Shown piece by piece: positions 1 through 9,031 of a stretch of 64,000 nt of DNA. A program made the position numbers and the translations under genes. The notes under the pieces were generated by a model. It worked only from the letters and a program-made list of their open reading frames with translations. It searched no databases and was not told the DNA's origin. Source of the DNA: Pirellulaceae bacterium (lineage in GTDB: Bacteria > Planctomycetota > Planctomycetia > Pirellulales > Pirellulaceae); NCBI GenBank assembly GCA_019636385.1, contig JAHBXT010000004.1, positions 744,001 through 808,000 of the forward strand, written 5' to 3'. The number at the start of each line of letters is the position of its first letter. Position 1 is the first letter of the stretch.

Positions 1-505
1 TGGCTGCCGCCTTTGCTCGCTTGTCGTTGAATTTTATGTCGCGTGCCGCCACCGCAAAACTGACCGCTAGTCGCTTTATATCCCACTCCCACGGCGCCGG
101 GAGCGTTTCGTCGAAATCGTTGATATCAAAAATCAGATTTCGCTCAGGGGTCGCAAACAAACCAAAGTTGAGTAGGTGGCAATCTCCACACGCCTGTACC
201 TGAATCCCAGTCGTTGGCGTATCGGCCAGATCTGACGCCATCAGCCCAGCAGAGCCACGTAGAAATGTAAAGGGACTAGGCAACATTCGACCGTAACGTA
301 TGGGAATCAGCTCCGGCAGACGATCCTCGTTAGATTGCCTGAGTACTTCGATCGGATCGCGGCGTTTCGTTGATGCATTCCAATCCGCGTGACATCGATG
401 TGGAACATTCTCTCGCAGCGCTTTGCCAGCAGCAATCCGCTCGTCGCGCGAACGAAAGACTGGGCTTGTCGAGCCTGTTGTGTCCTCTTTGGTCTTAGTT
501 TTCAT
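1..505 (-). CDS. DUF2252 family protein, N-terminal part (cut by window edge)
   Basis: Reading the minus strand from an ATG at 505 gives 168 residues without a stop up to the window edge. The segment has the DUF2252 hallmark 'GDCHLLNFG' followed by 'FDINDFDET' and 'WEWDIKRLA'. DUF2252 proteins are predicted to have a kinase-like fold; their substrate is not established. The N-terminus also fits the family ('RDERIAAGKALRENVPH', then 'DPIEVL', then 'LIPIRYGRM'). The family is usually above 400 residues, so more than half lies outside the window. The gene runs in the same direction as the DUF4239 gene behind it, about 55 bases apart, so the two may be co-transcribed. The family call is firm; the function is unknown. 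Confidence 0.85.
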   Translation of the reverse strand, partial: MKTKTKEDTTGSTSPVFRSRDERIAAGKALRENVPHRCHADWNASTKRRDPIEVLRQSNEDRLPELIPIRYGRMLPSPFTFLRGSAGLMASDLADTPTTGIQVQACGDCHLLNFGLFATPERNLIFDINDFDETLPAPWEWDIKRLAVSFAVAARDIKFNDKRAKAAA

Positions 506-559
506 AAAAAGCTAACGGGTGAACGGCATACAACTACTACAGCGATGTCGGTAAGGCGC

Positions 560-1345
560 TTATCGTGTTGTTCTCTGCATGTTTTCGTACAATTCTACTA
601 TAGCTCGTTGGTTGATTCGCAAGAGCCCCTCATGAGCTCGGTCGAGATCGATGATGAGATACAGAACACAAGAAAACGACACAAGAAAAAGAAGCATTTC
701 AGGCGAGCGGCGTGTTGCGGTAAGCCCTGATTGATAACCAACTGAAATCATACCGAGCACGGTGAGTCCCAGGAGCATCAACCAGATGACCGTAGGGATC
801 CGGCTATACAGTCCAACAAATACGCGTTCCGAATGCAGGTCGATCGTCTCATTCATCGATTCTACTAGTAATCCTGCCATGATGGACCCCGTATCTTTTC
901 CAGCTGCCTCAACGGCTTTGGACCACATTTCATCGTGGAGTCGCTCGGACTCAACGAGCAAGTCGCCGATATTCTCCGGAGTCATCTCATACGTTCGTAG
1001 CTCCGTGTAACGGACAAGGAGCACCGCAATTTCGTCCGCTGCGGGTTCGGGCAGGAGACGAGTCCTTAGATAAGTTGTTCCGATCGCATTGGCTTCCTGC
1101 AAAACCGCCTGACGGCGTGCGTCGAACCGGGACGCTGCCATACTGAAGGTAAAGGCCAAAATAAACGCTAGTAGGCCCAGTACCGACGCTACCATTGCCG
1201 CCACGGGGGCTTCTTTTTCGTCAGGCGCGCGCGAATGTCGCCACCGACCTAAGCGATAACCCGAGTCTAGTGCCAACCCGCAAACGACTAGCAGCGTCGG
1301 CAGAAAACACCAAAGTGGAATCACGTCCAATATTTCTGTGTGCAT
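560..1345 (-). CDS. DUF4239 family membrane protein
   Basis: This 261-residue protein has the plan of the DUF4239 (bestrophin-like) family. Two hydrophobic segments lie near the N-terminus (about residues 9-28 and 48-70), a soluble helical stretch rich in acidic residues follows (about 85-175), and two more membrane segments lie near 183-205 and 218-235. The segment after the second helix, 'AASRFDARRQAVLQEANAIGTTY', is typical of the family. The role is unknown; the family resembles anion channels in topology only. It starts at an ATG and precedes the DUF2252 gene on the same strand. Confidence 0.75.
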   Translation of the reverse strand: MHTEILDVIPLWCFLPTLLVVCGLALDSGYRLGRWRHSRAPDEKEAPVAAMVASVLGLLAFILAFTFSMAASRFDARRQAVLQEANAIGTTYLRTRLLPEPAADEIAVLLVRYTELRTYEMTPENIGDLLVESERLHDEMWSKAVEAAGKDTGSIMAGLLVESMNETIDLHSERVFVGLYSRIPTVIWLMLLGLTVLGMISVGYQSGLTATRRSPEMLLFLVSFSCVLYLIIDLDRAHEGLLRINQRAIVELYENMQRTTR

Positions 1346-1410
1346 TTAGTATTTGACTTGATGGAAACCGTGAATCGATGCGAAAAAATGAGAGCGTACT
1401 GCCCCAGCAC

Positions 1411-1855
1411 TTACGAGATAACATAGTTCAACCAGCTGTGCATACGCATCTCAACCCGACGTATGATGTGAGCGAATGTTGCGCTGTTAGTGTAGACGTT
1501 GCTAGACCTTCAGAGCCACCGGGTAGGTATGAAGGATCCAGTCGCGGATCATCAATCACAAGCACAACGCCGAACGGCATGTCTCGCATTTCCGCAGAAG
1601 GGGCAGCGGACACCGTTCCGCTCGCTTGCAGTTGGGCGGCGGGAGTAATGTCAATGGTTGACTCAAGGGTTGCCGAAAATGTTTTACCTGGGTAATGCTT
1701 GAAAGTCACCTCCGCTTTTTTTCCGGATTGAATATGTCGCATCGCATTTTGAGAGATGCTCACCACCCATCGCGTTGCTCCTGATTCTACAAATGTCATG
1801 CAACCTCGCACCGGAAGATTCGCGACTTGTTGGCCGCGTCCAAGGGGATGTCCCG
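1411..1855 (-). pseudogene. Decayed HlyD-type membrane fusion protein (C-terminal remnant)
   Basis: The minus strand keeps the C-terminal third of a HlyD/EmrA-like adaptor: 'MTFVESGATRWVVSIS', 'QNAMRHIQSGKKAEVTFK', 'YPGKTFSATLES', then 'QLQASGTVSAAP'. The frame entering this part continues upstream through 'QQVANLPVRGC', which also fits the family, and then loses similarity. At about 1494-1500 the reading frame slips. The original frame runs to a stop at 1428, while a shift of one base restores 'YTNSATFAHIIRRVEMR' and 'MHSWLNYVIS', the expected family C-terminus, ending at a stop at 1411-1413. The N-terminal two thirds (signal anchor, coiled coil, lipoyl part) are missing. Adaptors of this type work in the inner membrane with an efflux pump; none is present here. 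Confidence 0.75.
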
Positions 1856-2344
1856 GTGGTTGTTGAAACTGGCGATGGTCTCGCTGGGTAAAGGTTAATG
1901 GAAAGTTATCAGGTTAGCAAACGGTTTGTGGCTTAGGAACTCGGGGCCTTTGCCGTGGTCGGCTGCCCCCAATTTCTGTCCAGTTGTTATGAGAGTAATG
2001 ATTGAGTGAAAGGTAATGGATCGCTGTGCTGCTGGAGTGGAGGCGCAGCCGGAACGGAAGCAGCACAGCGACGCGCGAATTCCGCCGAAACGGCCCCTCT
2101 GTGGGGGCCGATGTCAGACAAAAACTCTCAGAGTCTCTGGGTTATGAAAACCGCTGGGTTAACGACTCTGGTTATGAAATGTCTGCCTGACAAAGCTTCC
2201 TTTTCTGTGCATTGATCTGCCTCACTAGGAGGTATCAAAGTGAGAACTTTGCCGGGCGGGTAGTTAGAAGCGCGACAAATCGGGAGCAGGACGACGGGGA
2301 AGCGAGAGGATCGCCGGCGAACAAAGCCGCAAGTATGCGGGTCG
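1856..2344. other. Non-coding stretch with two strong hairpins
   Basis: No convincing gene is seen between the HlyD remnant and the dead arsC. Reading frames here are short and match no family I recognise. The stretch holds two near-adjacent perfect inverted repeats, listed separately. It also has an imperfect direct repeat of about 14 bases, 'CTCTGGGTTATGAAA' near 2134 and 'CTCTGGTTATGAAA' near 2166. The stretch sits between two decayed genes, so it may be leftover DNA from a rearrangement. Confidence 0.4.
2022..2110. repeat. Pair of perfect inverted repeats
   Basis: The first has 12-base arms, CGCTGTGCTGCT at 2022-2033 and its exact reverse complement at 2059-2070, with a 25-base loop. The second has 7-base arms, CGGCCCC at 2091-2097 and GGGGCCG at 2104-2110, with a 6-base loop. 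Neither is followed by a run of T on either strand, so neither looks like a simple intrinsic terminator. Confidence 0.6.
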
Positions 2345-2744
2345 TCAATCACCGGCAAGCCAAACGGAGATTCGAGAGCAGATCTCGTCGCGGACGCGGC
2401 GGCAATTCGTCGAGCCTCTCGTCAACGGAGCCGGTACAAGCAGCCGGATCGTCAAACGGCCACGATAGAACGTCACCGCAAAACGGCCCCAGCAAGGGGC
2501 AGTGCTTCTCGGCATGCGCACAGACGATGATCGCGTGGCGGATTGCGACTTTTCCCAAAAAAACTCTGTGATGCTCTTGGAACGTGCTCCGGCCATCGAC
2601 ACGCCTACCTCTTCCATGACTTGAATCCTCAGTGGATGAACTTCGCTGGGTAAAAGGCCAGCGCTGTAAGCTGTCACAAGCCCTCCACTCAAATGCCGAG
2701 TCCATGCTTCGGCCATCTTGCAGAGAAACAAACACCGGGCGTCC
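2345..2744 (-). pseudogene. Dead arsenate reductase (ArsC, low-molecular-weight phosphatase type)
   Basis: The family sequence can be followed only by changing frame twice. The start reads 'CLFLC' then 'KMAEAWTRHLSGG', 'TAYSAGL', 'VHPL', 'QVMEEVGVSMAG', 'RSKSITEFF'. After a run of seven T residues (minus strand, near 2562) the next frame gives 'GKVAIRHAIIVCAHAEKHCP' and 'WPFDDPAACTGS'. A second shift near 2410 returns to the first frame for 'RRVRDEICSRISVWL'. Between 'FLC' and 'MAEAW' the phosphate-binding loop (normally C-T-G-N-S-C-R-S-Q) is missing, so the catalytic loop is gone. It lies 10 bases after the stop of the preceding phosphatase-like gene in the arsenic operon. Loss of the loop together with two frameshifts argues for real decay and not a sequencing error. 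Confidence 0.85.
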
Positions 2745-2754
2745 TCTGCCTGCT

Positions 2755-3405
2755 CTAAACGAGGGACATCATGTAAAGCATTTCGCTACAGATCTGGGCC
2801 GAGCGTTCGTCGTATCGTTGGGCTTCGAATTCTGTGTCTTCAGCAACCTTCGGATCTTCGTATCGGATCGGTATGCGTAGGTCGCAACCTATCACAAGCG
2901 GACAGGCATCGTCGGCCTGTGAACATGTCATCACCGCACAGTATCCTTTGCTCGGATTCGGCGGATCGCCATAGGCCTTTGAGAAGCAGACCTGCGGAGT
3001 CGCAGAGTCGGAGGTATAGACGCTATAGCGTGGATTGGTCGCGGCAGAATCGTCGGCAACGATCTTCAGTCCGCATCGTTGCATGGCAGCGACTGCTCGC
3101 GGGTTAAATGCCGTTGCTTCGGTGCCACCTGAAAATGTCTCAACGCCGTTCAGGCCGTAGAATGCGGCAGCAACCTGTGCCCAGATCTGCGAGAGATGGC
3201 TACGTCGAGAATTGTGTGTGCAGATGAAGGTAAGTTTGGCTGGCTCCGACTTCGCCAAACGATCTCGAACGTAGTCAGAAACCTTCGCCAATTCTGCCTT
3301 TCGATCGCTGGGTATCGCTTCAAATTCCGTTACTCGTTCATTCAAATAGCGGGCCAATTCTGGATAAATAGAGTTAGCTGGTGCGTTGTCTTGATTAACA
3401 GTCAT
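2755..3405 (-). CDS. Low-molecular-weight tyrosine phosphatase-like protein, probable arsenate reductase
   Basis: The 216-residue protein has a C-x5-R phosphate-binding loop within 'FICTHNSRRSHLSQIW' (Cys near residue 62), placed after an N-terminal helical extension of about 55 residues. It shares the fold of thioredoxin-linked ArsC and of arsenic-operon phosphatases. Further cysteines follow in 'MQRCGLK', 'QVCFSKAYG', 'VMTCSQAD' and 'DACPLVIGCD'. Some of these may supply the second redox cysteine needed to reduce arsenate. It is the last intact gene of the leftward arsenic operon, 59 bases after arsA, and a dead ArsC follows it. The likely role is arsenate reduction in the cytoplasm, replacing the dead copy; a pure phosphatase role is the alternative. 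The start is an ATG at 3405. Confidence 0.75.
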   Translation of the reverse strand: MTVNQDNAPANSIYPELARYLNERVTEFEAIPSDRKAELAKVSDYVRDRLAKSEPAKLTFICTHNSRRSHLSQIWAQVAAAFYGLNGVETFSGGTEATAFNPRAVAAMQRCGLKIVADDSAATNPRYSVYTSDSATPQVCFSKAYGDPPNPSKGYCAVMTCSQADDACPLVIGCDLRIPIRYEDPKVAEDTEFEAQRYDERSAQICSEMLYMMSLV

Positions 3406-3464
3406 TGTTGATATTGCTACAGGATTGAAAGGTTCAATGTTACTTCTATGTCAATTCGAAGAGC

Positions 3465-5246
3465 TTACGCATTCGAGGTAAGCAAGTTCTCTTGAGTCAG
3501 TCGGCTGAGGGCACTCAGACCAACCGGAGGCTCGATCTGCCACGGAATGATCGCTACTTGGCTGGCCTGTACTTCTTTGACTTCTCGCAAATACTTCTGC
3601 TCGTGCGATTGACGCTGCTTCATCAGCGGATCAGTAATGGGCAAAGGGCTAAGCACTTGATTGATGACCCATGCATAGGGCTCGATCTCGGCGCGTCGCA
3701 AGTCACGCTGCAAGGCAGCGGCTTCATGAACCGGAGTCGCTTCGGGCAGCGTGACGATCAAAACGCGAGTGAAGTTTGGATCTCGCAAGCGTGGTAGCAG
3801 GTTCTCAACAGCCTCGGGCATTTCGCTTGACTGGCGCGTGACCTCGCGGTGGTAGGCAAGTGCCGAATCGAGCAAAAGAACCGTATGACCAGTGGGAGCT
3901 GTATCGAGCACTACAAACTTGTTCGTTCCAGCGGAAACTGCATCGGCAAAGGCCCGAAAGACAGCGATCTCTTCGGTGCACGGCGATCGAAGATCTTCTT
4001 CCAATAGTGCCTTGCCCTGAGCATCAAGGTTCGCACCAGCATTACGCAGGACTTCAGCAGAATACTTTGCGGTTTCTACTTCAGGATCGATGCGACTGAC
4101 CCATAGCGTCGGCAAGCTCTCATCATTCATCGCGGCTGCGATATGTGCCGCAGGATCGGTTGTGGACAAATGAACTTCGTATCCCCGTTCTGCAATTGCC
4201 ACGGCAACGGCCGCTGCGACGGTTGTTTTACCAACACCGCCTTTGCCCATCGCGAGAATGACACCATGACCTTGGGCGACCAAACCATCGATCAATTCCG
4301 AAAGCAACGGCAGGCCATCGACATGTTCAACGACCTCGACTTTTGCATTGGCAAAGGAAGCGGAGTCAACCGAGCCGAGGCGACGAAGTGAGTCAATTCC
4401 AAGAATGCCATCCGGGCTGAGCGGCACAATGGTTTGCGGAAAGGCTTGCAAGCTTGCAGGCGTCGCAGCCAGTGCCAAGGCGCCGCGCTGCTGCAGAGCG
4501 ACGGCGTAAGGATCACTTGTGTCGATTGCAGTGAATACACCGTTGACTACCAGGTGTTGATTGCGGACTCCAAGTTCAGCCAGCTCACCACTTGTTCGAG
4601 CCGCTTCACGAAGCGCACTCGCTTCGGCGCGGGCTACGAGCACGAGCGTTGTTACTGCCGGATCGCCAAGGGATTTGACAGACTCTTGATACAATTTTTG
4701 CTGCGCCTGCAAGCCGGCCAACGGTCCCAAGCAACTTGTCCCTGTAGTGTTCTGCTCCATGAAGCCATCCCAGGCCGATGGTAGTGTGAGCAAGCGCAAG
4801 GTGTGACCGGTTGGTGCCGTATCGAAGATTACATGGTCGAACTCAGCGGTTGCAGTTGGGTCACCAAGCAAGCGAGAGAACTCATCGAAGGCTGCGATCT
4901 CTAGCGTGCACGATCCAGAGAATTGCTCCTCTATACTCTTTACAGCCGCTTCGGGCAACAAGCCGCGGTAAGGGCCGACCATGCGTTCGCGATACTCAGC
5001 CGCCGACTTCTCGGGATCAAGATTCATGGCGAATAGCGTCGCTATTGCTGGGATCTCGGTTGGGTGGTTTCCAAGTGTGACACCCAGCACCTCATCAAGA
5101 TTGGACGCGGGGTCAGTCGAGACGAGCAAGACTTTCTTCCCAGCATCGGCGAGCTTTACTGCGGTCGCACATGCCACCGATGTTTTGCCAACCCCGCCTT
5201 TACCTGTGAAGAATAGGTTGCGGGTTGGATGTTCTAAAAACTTCAT
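3465..5246 (-). CDS. arsA: ArsA arsenite-stimulated ATPase (two-domain)
   Basis: The start is placed at the ATG at 5246 ('MKFLEHPTRN'), not further upstream, because longer frames overlap the ArsD end. The protein is then 593 residues. It has two homologous nucleotide-binding halves: 'GKGGVGKT' at residues 15-22 and again at 334-341, each followed by a 'DTAPTGHT' signature. Cysteines at 113, 172 and 423 fall at almost the same numbers as the arsenite-binding Cys113/172/422 of E. coli ArsA. ArsA energises an ArsB or Acr3 pump and receives arsenite from ArsD; here arsD lies immediately upstream, fused to arsM. No pump gene is present in the window. The identification is very secure. Confidence 0.95.
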   Translation of the reverse strand: MKFLEHPTRNLFFTGKGGVGKTSVACATAVKLADAGKKVLLVSTDPASNLDEVLGVTLGNHPTEIPAIATLFAMNLDPEKSAAEYRERMVGPYRGLLPEAAVKSIEEQFSGSCTLEIAAFDEFSRLLGDPTATAEFDHVIFDTAPTGHTLRLLTLPSAWDGFMEQNTTGTSCLGPLAGLQAQQKLYQESVKSLGDPAVTTLVLVARAEASALREAARTSGELAELGVRNQHLVVNGVFTAIDTSDPYAVALQQRGALALAATPASLQAFPQTIVPLSPDGILGIDSLRRLGSVDSASFANAKVEVVEHVDGLPLLSELIDGLVAQGHGVILAMGKGGVGKTTVAAAVAVAIAERGYEVHLSTTDPAAHIAAAMNDESLPTLWVSRIDPEVETAKYSAEVLRNAGANLDAQGKALLEEDLRSPCTEEIAVFRAFADAVSAGTNKFVVLDTAPTGHTVLLLDSALAYHREVTRQSSEMPEAVENLLPRLRDPNFTRVLIVTLPEATPVHEAAALQRDLRRAEIEPYAWVINQVLSPLPITDPLMKQRQSHEQKYLREVKEVQASQVAIIPWQIEPPVGLSALSRLTQENLLTSNA

Positions 5247-5313
5247 GATTCTTGTTCTTTGTATTGGTCGTTCATCGCCGGCGAACTGTCGGCGTTTTGA
5301 CAGCGGTTGGGCT

Positions 5314-6576
<1,263 letters not shown>

Positions 6577-6682
6577 TACGTGCTCCTCTGTACGGCTATC
6601 GCCTATCGGCGAAGTGCGATAGGTTTGGGTAAAATTTTTTGTTGGTAACAAAACGGCACCCGAAGATCATCTTCTCATGGTC

Positions 6683-7018
6683 TCACAAGTCCGCGATCAG
6701 CTTTTTCAATTTGGCCATCGCCCGGGTGTTGATACAGTAGCACACGCGCGGGCCATCGATTTCTCCTTGTACCAAGCCGGTTTCTTTCAGAATCTTCAAG
6801 TGCTGGGAAACCGTCGATTGTGCCAGCGTCATTTCGTCGACGATCTCGCCGCACATGCACGAGGTCCGGTTGAGCAGCAAACGCACGATCCGTACCCGCG
6901 CCGGATGAGCCAGAGCCCAAGTCAGCTTGGCCATATCTTCCGCCCAAGCGACATCTGGTAGCGACAGCTTCTCACGGGTGGCGCAGCATTTCTGGGCTTC
7001 TGCCTTGGTTCGGACCAT
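6683..7018 (-). CDS. arsR: ArsR/SmtB family arsenic-responsive repressor
   Basis: The start is taken at the ATG at 7018 (111 residues); a TTG at 7054 would add 12 residues and is less likely. The winged-helix core is clear: 'LAHPARVRIVRLLL', then 'SCMCGEIVDEM', then the recognition part 'AQSTVSQHLKILKETGLV' and the wing 'GPRVCYCI'. The C-x-C in 'SCMCGE' matches the alpha-3 As(III) site ('ELCVCDL' in plasmid ArsR). An extra 'CC' near the N-terminus could add a ligand. It leads the arsenic operon, and its own promoter overlaps a palindrome, consistent with autorepression lifted by arsenite. The spacing to the next gene is about 106 bases. Confidence 0.9.
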   Translation of the reverse strand: MVRTKAEAQKCCATREKLSLPDVAWAEDMAKLTWALAHPARVRIVRLLLNRTSCMCGEIVDEMTLAQSTVSQHLKILKETGLVQGEIDGPRVCYCINTRAMAKLKKLIADL

Positions 7019-7064
7019 CGCTCGATCGCCTTTGGATTGAACAGGTAATCGCAAATAAAACGCT

Positions 7065-7105
7065 TATCGTCGATATACGATATACATCTGCATATTTCCT
7101 GTCAA
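7065..7105 (-). promoter_or_regulatory. Arsenic operon promoter with overlapping probable ArsR operator
   Basis: On the minus strand TTGACA (7105-7100) is followed after exactly 17 bases by TATCGT (7082-7077), a good sigma-70-type promoter 59 bases before the arsR ATG. The inverted repeat TATCGT-N6-ACGATA at 7065-7082 covers the -10 element, which is the expected position for an ArsR operator. The assignment is inferred from sequence and position. Confidence 0.7.
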
Positions 7106-7349
7106 TGCGGATTTACGAAAATGGCGGAAGTGACTTGGACTCCAAACCAATTCGCTGATTAATCCAGAAATAAGGGGGGAGTATCAGCAAATGTGGAAGG
7201 GCACTACGAAATCTCCGGAATGCCCGAATGATGTGGTACCAGCTGCACGGGGTCTGTTCGTGCGTATGAAGATTAAGGTCGCTCACTATGGCACAAACAC
7301 TGACGAAAATGTCACGTAATCGGTGACACGGTACCGCCCACTTCGATAT

Positions 7350-8420
7350 TTATGGCGGCGACACTTCGATGACGGTGTTACCGCGCCCTTGATTGTTTTC
7401 GAACAACTGGAATGCTTTGATAAAATCGGTCAGTGGAAACACACGATCAACACGCGGTACAAAGGCACCCGACTGCATGAAGCCTAAGATTTCTCGGACG
7501 TTTTGCTGATGGGCTTCCGGGTTCAGCGCGGCCCAAAAACCCCACAAACTCCCGACGGTGGCAGCTTGTTTGATCAGCAGCATGCCGGGGCGAATCGGTT
7601 TTTGCCCGGCGGTAAAACCAATCAGGCAGATTCTTCCCAACGGTCGAACTACCGAAATAAGCGCTGTCTCGAACAAGTCACCTTGAACCATGTCCAAGAC
7701 GCAATCGACGCCGTGCGGTCGTCCCAGTTCTTGGCTAACAACTTTGACTTGATTCTTGAACTCTTTGTAGCTTTCCTTGTCCCGGCCATAAGTTAACACC
7801 ACATCAGCCCCAGCCTGCCGAGGATACTGTGCCTTGTCTTGGCTGCTGACACCCGCGATCACTTTGACACCCATCGCCTTGGCCAAGTCGATGGCTGCCA
7901 TGCCGACACCGCCGGAAGCACCATCGATCAGTACCACATCGCCCGGTTTCAATTCGCCGATGATCTTCAGCGAATGATAGGCTGCAAAGTAGTTGCGGCC
8001 TACATTGGCGCACTTGGAAAGATGAACACCGGGTGGCGCTTTCCAAACGCAGTTCCCTGGAACTGAAGCAAATTCGGCCAGCCCGCCGATTTGCAACTGT
8101 CCGATAACCTGGTCACCTTTGGAAACATGCGCCACGTGGCTGCCCACTTCGGCGACCGTCCCGGTGACGTCCATCCCTGGAATATAGGGTAGTGGCGGTC
8201 GCATCTGGTAAAGACCCTGAGCCTGTAATGCATCAGGATATTGAATGCCAGCGTAGTTGACCTGGATCAGAACCTCACCATCACCGCACTGTGGCCTGGG
8301 CACATCGTCCAGCGACAGCACATCGGCAAGTGGCTCAGGAATCATAACTGGTTTACCGTTATCGTCAGTTCCGGCGAAGCGGTGGCAGCGAACAGCTTTC
8401 ATAGTTTTAGTCTTAGTCAT
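7350..8420 (-). CDS. Zinc-independent alcohol dehydrogenase-like NADPH:quinone oxidoreductase
   Basis: This 356-residue protein belongs to the medium-chain dehydrogenase/reductase superfamily. The N-terminal GroES-like part has 'NYAGIQYPDALQAQGLY' and 'PYIPGMDVTGTVAEVG'. The Rossmann part has 'VLIDGASGGVGMAAIDLAKAMG', the nucleotide-binding A-x-x-G-x-x-G motif of the quinone oxidoreductase (Qor) branch. The structural zinc cysteine cluster is absent, as in Qor. Family members reduce quinones or enoyl compounds with NADPH. The start used is the ATG at 8420; a TTG at 8426 and an ATG at 8402 are alternatives. It is transcribed alone, leftward, and its substrate cannot be told from sequence. Confidence 0.85.
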   Translation of the reverse strand: MTKTKTMKAVRCHRFAGTDDNGKPVMIPEPLADVLSLDDVPRPQCGDGEVLIQVNYAGIQYPDALQAQGLYQMRPPLPYIPGMDVTGTVAEVGSHVAHVSKGDQVIGQLQIGGLAEFASVPGNCVWKAPPGVHLSKCANVGRNYFAAYHSLKIIGELKPGDVVLIDGASGGVGMAAIDLAKAMGVKVIAGVSSQDKAQYPRQAGADVVLTYGRDKESYKEFKNQVKVVSQELGRPHGVDCVLDMVQGDLFETALISVVRPLGRICLIGFTAGQKPIRPGMLLIKQAATVGSLWGFWAALNPEAHQQNVREILGFMQSGAFVPRVDRVFPLTDFIKAFQLFENNQGRGNTVIEVSPP

Positions 8421-8686
8421 ACTCAAAATCGGATCTCGGTTGGCTAACGTCGATGAGTGAATCTCAATCGTACCACAATTGCCAACCGTACGGGCTCAGC
8501 GGGGCGAATTCAATCGGTCTGGCATGGTAGTTTTTGTAGTCATGACCGACGGTCGCGAAGATTCGAGCCGCGAAAATGAGTTGGTTATTAGTGCGGTCTT
8601 ACCCGAGGAACACCGAAACGGGAAACTTTGATCCAACGTGAACTGGCAAGACCTTGAAGGATATTGACCATGGAGAGTTGGTGAAT

Positions 8687-8707
8687 TGCCCTTGAGAATC
8701 AAGGGCA
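8687..8707. repeat. Perfect 9-bp hairpin, TGCCCTTGA arms
   Basis: TGCCCTTGA at 8687-8695 pairs exactly with TCAAGGGCA at 8699-8707 across a three-base loop. The same arm sequence recurs in a longer hairpin at 25640-25666, so this may be a small repeated palindromic element. There is no T-run after it on either strand. Confidence 0.6.
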
Positions 8708-8904
8708 GGTCTAGCTGATAGGCCGACATGCTATATTGGACATTACTAAATCCACTACCGATGACAAGATGATTCACTCGCGAGAGACTCAGTGAAAAAG
8801 TGTCCTTGCCACACGTCAGCCTGGCTACAACGGCGAATGAACACCTAGTACTCTTTACCCAGAAAATACACACGGGCTTATTAGTAGCGACCGTGGGACT
8901 TGCG

Positions 8905-8958
8905 GTGCCAGTGTCAGTGCCAGTGTCAGTGTCAGTGTCAGTGTCAGTGTCAGTGTCT
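8905..8958. repeat. Hexanucleotide tandem repeat (GTGTCA)n
   Basis: Nine consecutive six-base units are visible. Units 2 and 4-8 read GTGTCA, units 1 and 3 read GTGCCA, and the last reads GTGTCT. The array is non-coding and lies about 75 bases after the end of the DUF4405 gene. It is a candidate variable-number repeat. Confidence 0.9.
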
Positions 8959-9031
8959 TAGTCGCACGTGCCGCTTCCCGCTGAAGCAAATCAGTCTCTA
9001 ACTTGTGCCGATAGTGGTTCGTAACCAGCTA

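Larger units (their letters stand above)
8421..9031. other. Intergenic region with a short hairpin and a hexamer repeat
   Basis: I see no supportable gene. One leftward frame of about 125 codons (8496-8873) has no family resemblance, an odd composition and no good ribosome binding site. The region holds a 9-base-pair hairpin at 8687 and a GTGTCA tandem repeat at 8905, listed separately. Confidence 0.5.

Noticed and set aside
2022..2070. Insertion-sequence terminal repeats
   Set aside because: The inverted repeats are 25 bases apart with no transposase between or beside them, so an insertion sequence cannot be supported.
8496..8873. Leftward 125-codon open frame
   Set aside because: No family resemblance, no ribosome binding site and unusual composition; it overlaps the 8687 hairpin.
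8905..8958. CRISPR array
   Set aside because: Units are six bases with no spacers; it is a simple tandem repeat.
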